Shown here: one piece after another, positions 5,095 through 6,264 of the stretch
Position numbering within the stretch: position 1 is the stretch's first letter
Layout of the letters: each line of letters begins with the position of its first letter
Assembly: GCA_046596415.1 (NCBI GenBank)
Contig: JBKJML010000061.1
Span: 1 to 6,264 of the forward strand
Length of the DNA: 6,264 nt
Reading direction: 5' to 3'
Source: JBKJML01 sp046596415
GTDB lineage: Bacteria > Actinomycetota > Thermoleophilia > Gaiellales > Gaiellaceae
The notes under the pieces: generated by a model
The model's database searches: none
What the model saw: the letters and a program-made list of their open reading frames with translations, nothing else
What the model was told of the DNA's origin: nothing
Program-made: the position numbers and the translations under genes

Positions 5095-5760
5095 TCAGAG
5101 CCATGACGCCACGAGGTCGAGGTCTGCTCGAGTCGTGATCTTCAGGAGCCTGACGTCGCCCTCGACGACCCGGATCCGACCGCCAGCCTCCTCGACGAGC
5201 GATGCACAGTCTGTCGCGCCTGCCAGGTCGCCTGCGTACGCGCGTCGGAGCACGTCGACGACGAACGCCTGGGGCGTCTGAACCGCGACGAGATCATCAC
5301 GGTCGACCGTCTCGCGCACGACACCGTCCGCGACGCGCTTGACCGTGTCGGGCAGAGCGATTCCAGGGACGGCACCCTGAAATCCTTCGGAAAGCGGGGC
5401 GAGAACCCGCTCGACGATCTCGTCGGTCAGAAGCGGCCGGGCAGCGTCGTGGACGAGCACGGCAACCGCCGAGTCGTCCACCTCCGCCAGTGCCGTTCGC
5501 ACCGACTCCGCCCGCGTCGCGCCCCCAGTGACGCAGGCGACAACCTTCGACGCCACGAGCTCCTCGGCGACGAGGATCGCGGGCTCCTCCCAGCCGGGTG
5601 GCGCGGCGACGACGATCCGGTCGATCCACTCGCACGCGTCGAGCCGCGCAAGGCTCTCGGCGAGCAGGGGACGATCGCCGAGGCGCGCGAACGCCTTCGG
5701 CCGGTCGTCCCCGAGCCGCTCCCCGGCGCCCGCGGCGACGAGGATGGCCCACACACTCAT
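5095..5760 (-). CDS. ispD: 2-C-methyl-D-erythritol 4-phosphate cytidylyltransferase
   Basis: IspD catalyses the third step of the MEP isoprenoid pathway, joining CTP and methylerythritol 4-phosphate to give CDP-methylerythritol and pyrophosphate. It has 221 residues from ATG at 5760, close to the family norm. Visible: the nucleotide-binding loop ILVAAGAGERLGDDRPKAF (6-24), with Arg15 and Lys22 matching the catalytic Arg20 and Lys27 of the E. coli enzyme; TGGATRAESV (78-87); VHDAARPL (103-110) with Asp105; VPGIALPDTVKRV (131-143); VQTPQAF (160-166); TDCASLVE (183-190), where relatives often have TDEAS; and LLKITTRADL (205-214), with Lys207 matching E. coli Lys213. An upstream in-frame start at 5859 would add a 33-residue Arg-rich stretch overlapping carD and is rejected. 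The gap after the carD stop is 17 bases, without a clear ribosome site, which suggests operon transcription from a promoter upstream of carD. Confidence 0.95.
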   Translation of the reverse strand: MSVWAILVAAGAGERLGDDRPKAFARLGDRPLLAESLARLDACEWIDRIVVAAPPGWEEPAILVAEELVASKVVACVTGGATRAESVRTALAEVDDSAVAVLVHDAARPLLTDEIVERVLAPLSEGFQGAVPGIALPDTVKRVADGVVRETVDRDDLVAVQTPQAFVVDVLRRAYAGDLAGATDCASLVEEAGGRIRVVEGDVRLLKITTRADLDLVASWL

Positions 5761-5777
5761 GTCGGAGCGGGCGCGAC

Positions 5778-6264
5778 CTACGCGCTCGCGGCCGCGACCT
5801 TCGCCTTGGCCTTCTTCTTCTGGCCGTCGCCCACGCCGGCGAGCACGCCGTCGAGCCACTCGGCGGCCTCGTCCTCGTCCATTGCCTTGGCGTACATCAA
5901 TTCGCTGGCGAGAATCTTCTTCGCCTTCACGAACATCTGCTTCTCGCCCGTGGAGAGACCCTTCTCGTGGTCGCGCAGCGAAAGGTTCCGAACCACTTCG
6001 GCGAGCTCGAAGATGTCACCGGTTTTCATCTTGTCGCGGTTGTGCTTGAAACGCCGGTTCCAGTTTTTCGGCATCTCCGTCGAGCCGCCCGTCAGAGCCT
6101 TGACGACGAGATTCACGAGATCTTCGTCGATCACACCGCGCAGCCCCACCTTCTCGGCGTTCTCGCACGGCACGTTCACAGTCATGTCGTTGTGCAGGAT
6201 CTGAATGGTCAGGTACTCGCGCGTCTGGCCAAGCACTTCGCGCTTTTCCTTCTTGATGACCGTG
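5778..6264 (-). CDS. carD: CarD/CdnL-family RNA polymerase-binding regulator, N-terminus outside window
   Basis: CarD-type proteins bind the RNA polymerase beta subunit and stabilise open promoter complexes, notably at rRNA genes. The frame stays open to the window edge, so the first roughly 20 residues (normally like VGDxVVYPxHG) lie outside; GTG at 6236 is internal, not the start. Visible in order: KKEKREVLGQTREYLTIQIL and NDMTVNVPCENAEKVGLR, the rest of the Tudor-like polymerase-interaction domain; then the helical DNA-binding domain with PKNWNRRFKHN, whose Trp corresponds to the minor-groove-wedging Trp of mycobacterial CarD; GDIFELAEVVRNL; RDHEKGLSTGEKQMFVKAKKIL; and a final helix. The protein ends in a Lys/Ala-rich tail (QKKKAKAKVAAASA) that Mycobacterium tuberculosis CarD lacks, as far as I recall. 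The order carD-ispD-ispF matches M. tuberculosis Rv3583c-Rv3581c and supports both the identification and the actinobacterial placement. Confidence 0.93.
   Translation of the reverse strand, partial: TVIKKEKREVLGQTREYLTIQILHNDMTVNVPCENAEKVGLRGVIDEDLVNLVVKALTGGSTEMPKNWNRRFKHNRDKMKTGDIFELAEVVRNLSLRDHEKGLSTGEKQMFVKAKKILASELMYAKAMDEDEAAEWLDGVLAGVGDGQKKKAKAKVAAASA

Noticed and set aside
4144..5106. 320-codon plus-strand open frame across the kinase end and ispF
   Set aside because: It overlaps two genes with intact family motifs, and its translation is Arg/Gly-rich without recognisable domains.
5761..5859. N-terminal extension of IspD from the in-frame start at 5859
   Set aside because: It is Arg/Glu-rich, overlaps the end of carD by more than 80 bases, and precedes the conserved IspD N-terminus.
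5449..6204. 251-codon plus-strand open frame opposite ispD and carD
   Set aside because: It lies antisense to two clearly identified enzymes or regulators and its translation is low-complexity Arg/Ser/Ala-rich, as expected for the complement of GC-rich genes.
1..6264. CRISPR array, tRNA, rRNA, transposase, phage or toxin-antitoxin genes
   Set aside because: I looked for regularly spaced repeats, tRNA-like cloverleaf ends, rRNA conserved stretches and mobile-element protein motifs and saw none; the direct-repeat structure at 5040-5090 is the only sign of mobility.

Overview
The window is very GC-rich DNA with dense coding, third positions dominated by G and C, GTG starts and short intergenic gaps. 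A carD-ispD-ispF gene order and a short MutY without a NUDIX domain point to an actinobacterium. The style of the secreted proteins and of the sensor kinase suggests a deep-branching class such as Thermoleophilia. That placement is inferred from gene content and protein style, not from any search.

Left part (1-889): two small exported proteins lie in tandem on the minus strand, the first cut off by the window edge. Both have signal peptides, and their start codons follow the same 10-base leader ACCGAAAGGA. The gap between the second one and mutY, which reads the other way, holds a perfect 10-bp palindrome and an 8-bp dyad.

Middle part (890-4567), all on the plus strand: mutY (adenine glycosylase for A:oxoG repair, unusually short); a promoter-like site; a 341-residue exported protein of a conserved but uncharacterised type, closed by a very strong hairpin; then a two-component system. 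The OmpR-type response regulator and its kinase overlap in ATGA and are surely co-transcribed. The kinase has three membrane helices and almost no extracellular sensor. A 15-base sequence found upstream of both the exported-protein gene and the regulator gene (12 of 15 identical) hints at shared control.

Right part (4564-6264), all on the minus strand: a partial carD (RNA polymerase-binding regulator), ispD and ispF (steps 3 and 5 of the MEP isoprenoid pathway) form a compact operon that converges on the kinase gene. The two stop codons at the convergence share one CTAG tetranucleotide.

Most of the window is ordinary housekeeping. The points most worth a second look are a small palindrome-centred, direct-repeat-flanked sequence in the ispD-ispF gap that looks like a miniature insertion and has a second copy of its core inside mutY; the internal shortening of MutY; the shared upstream motif linking the exported protein to the two-component system; and the exported-protein family itself. 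I see no CRISPR array, tRNA, rRNA, transposase or prophage gene.
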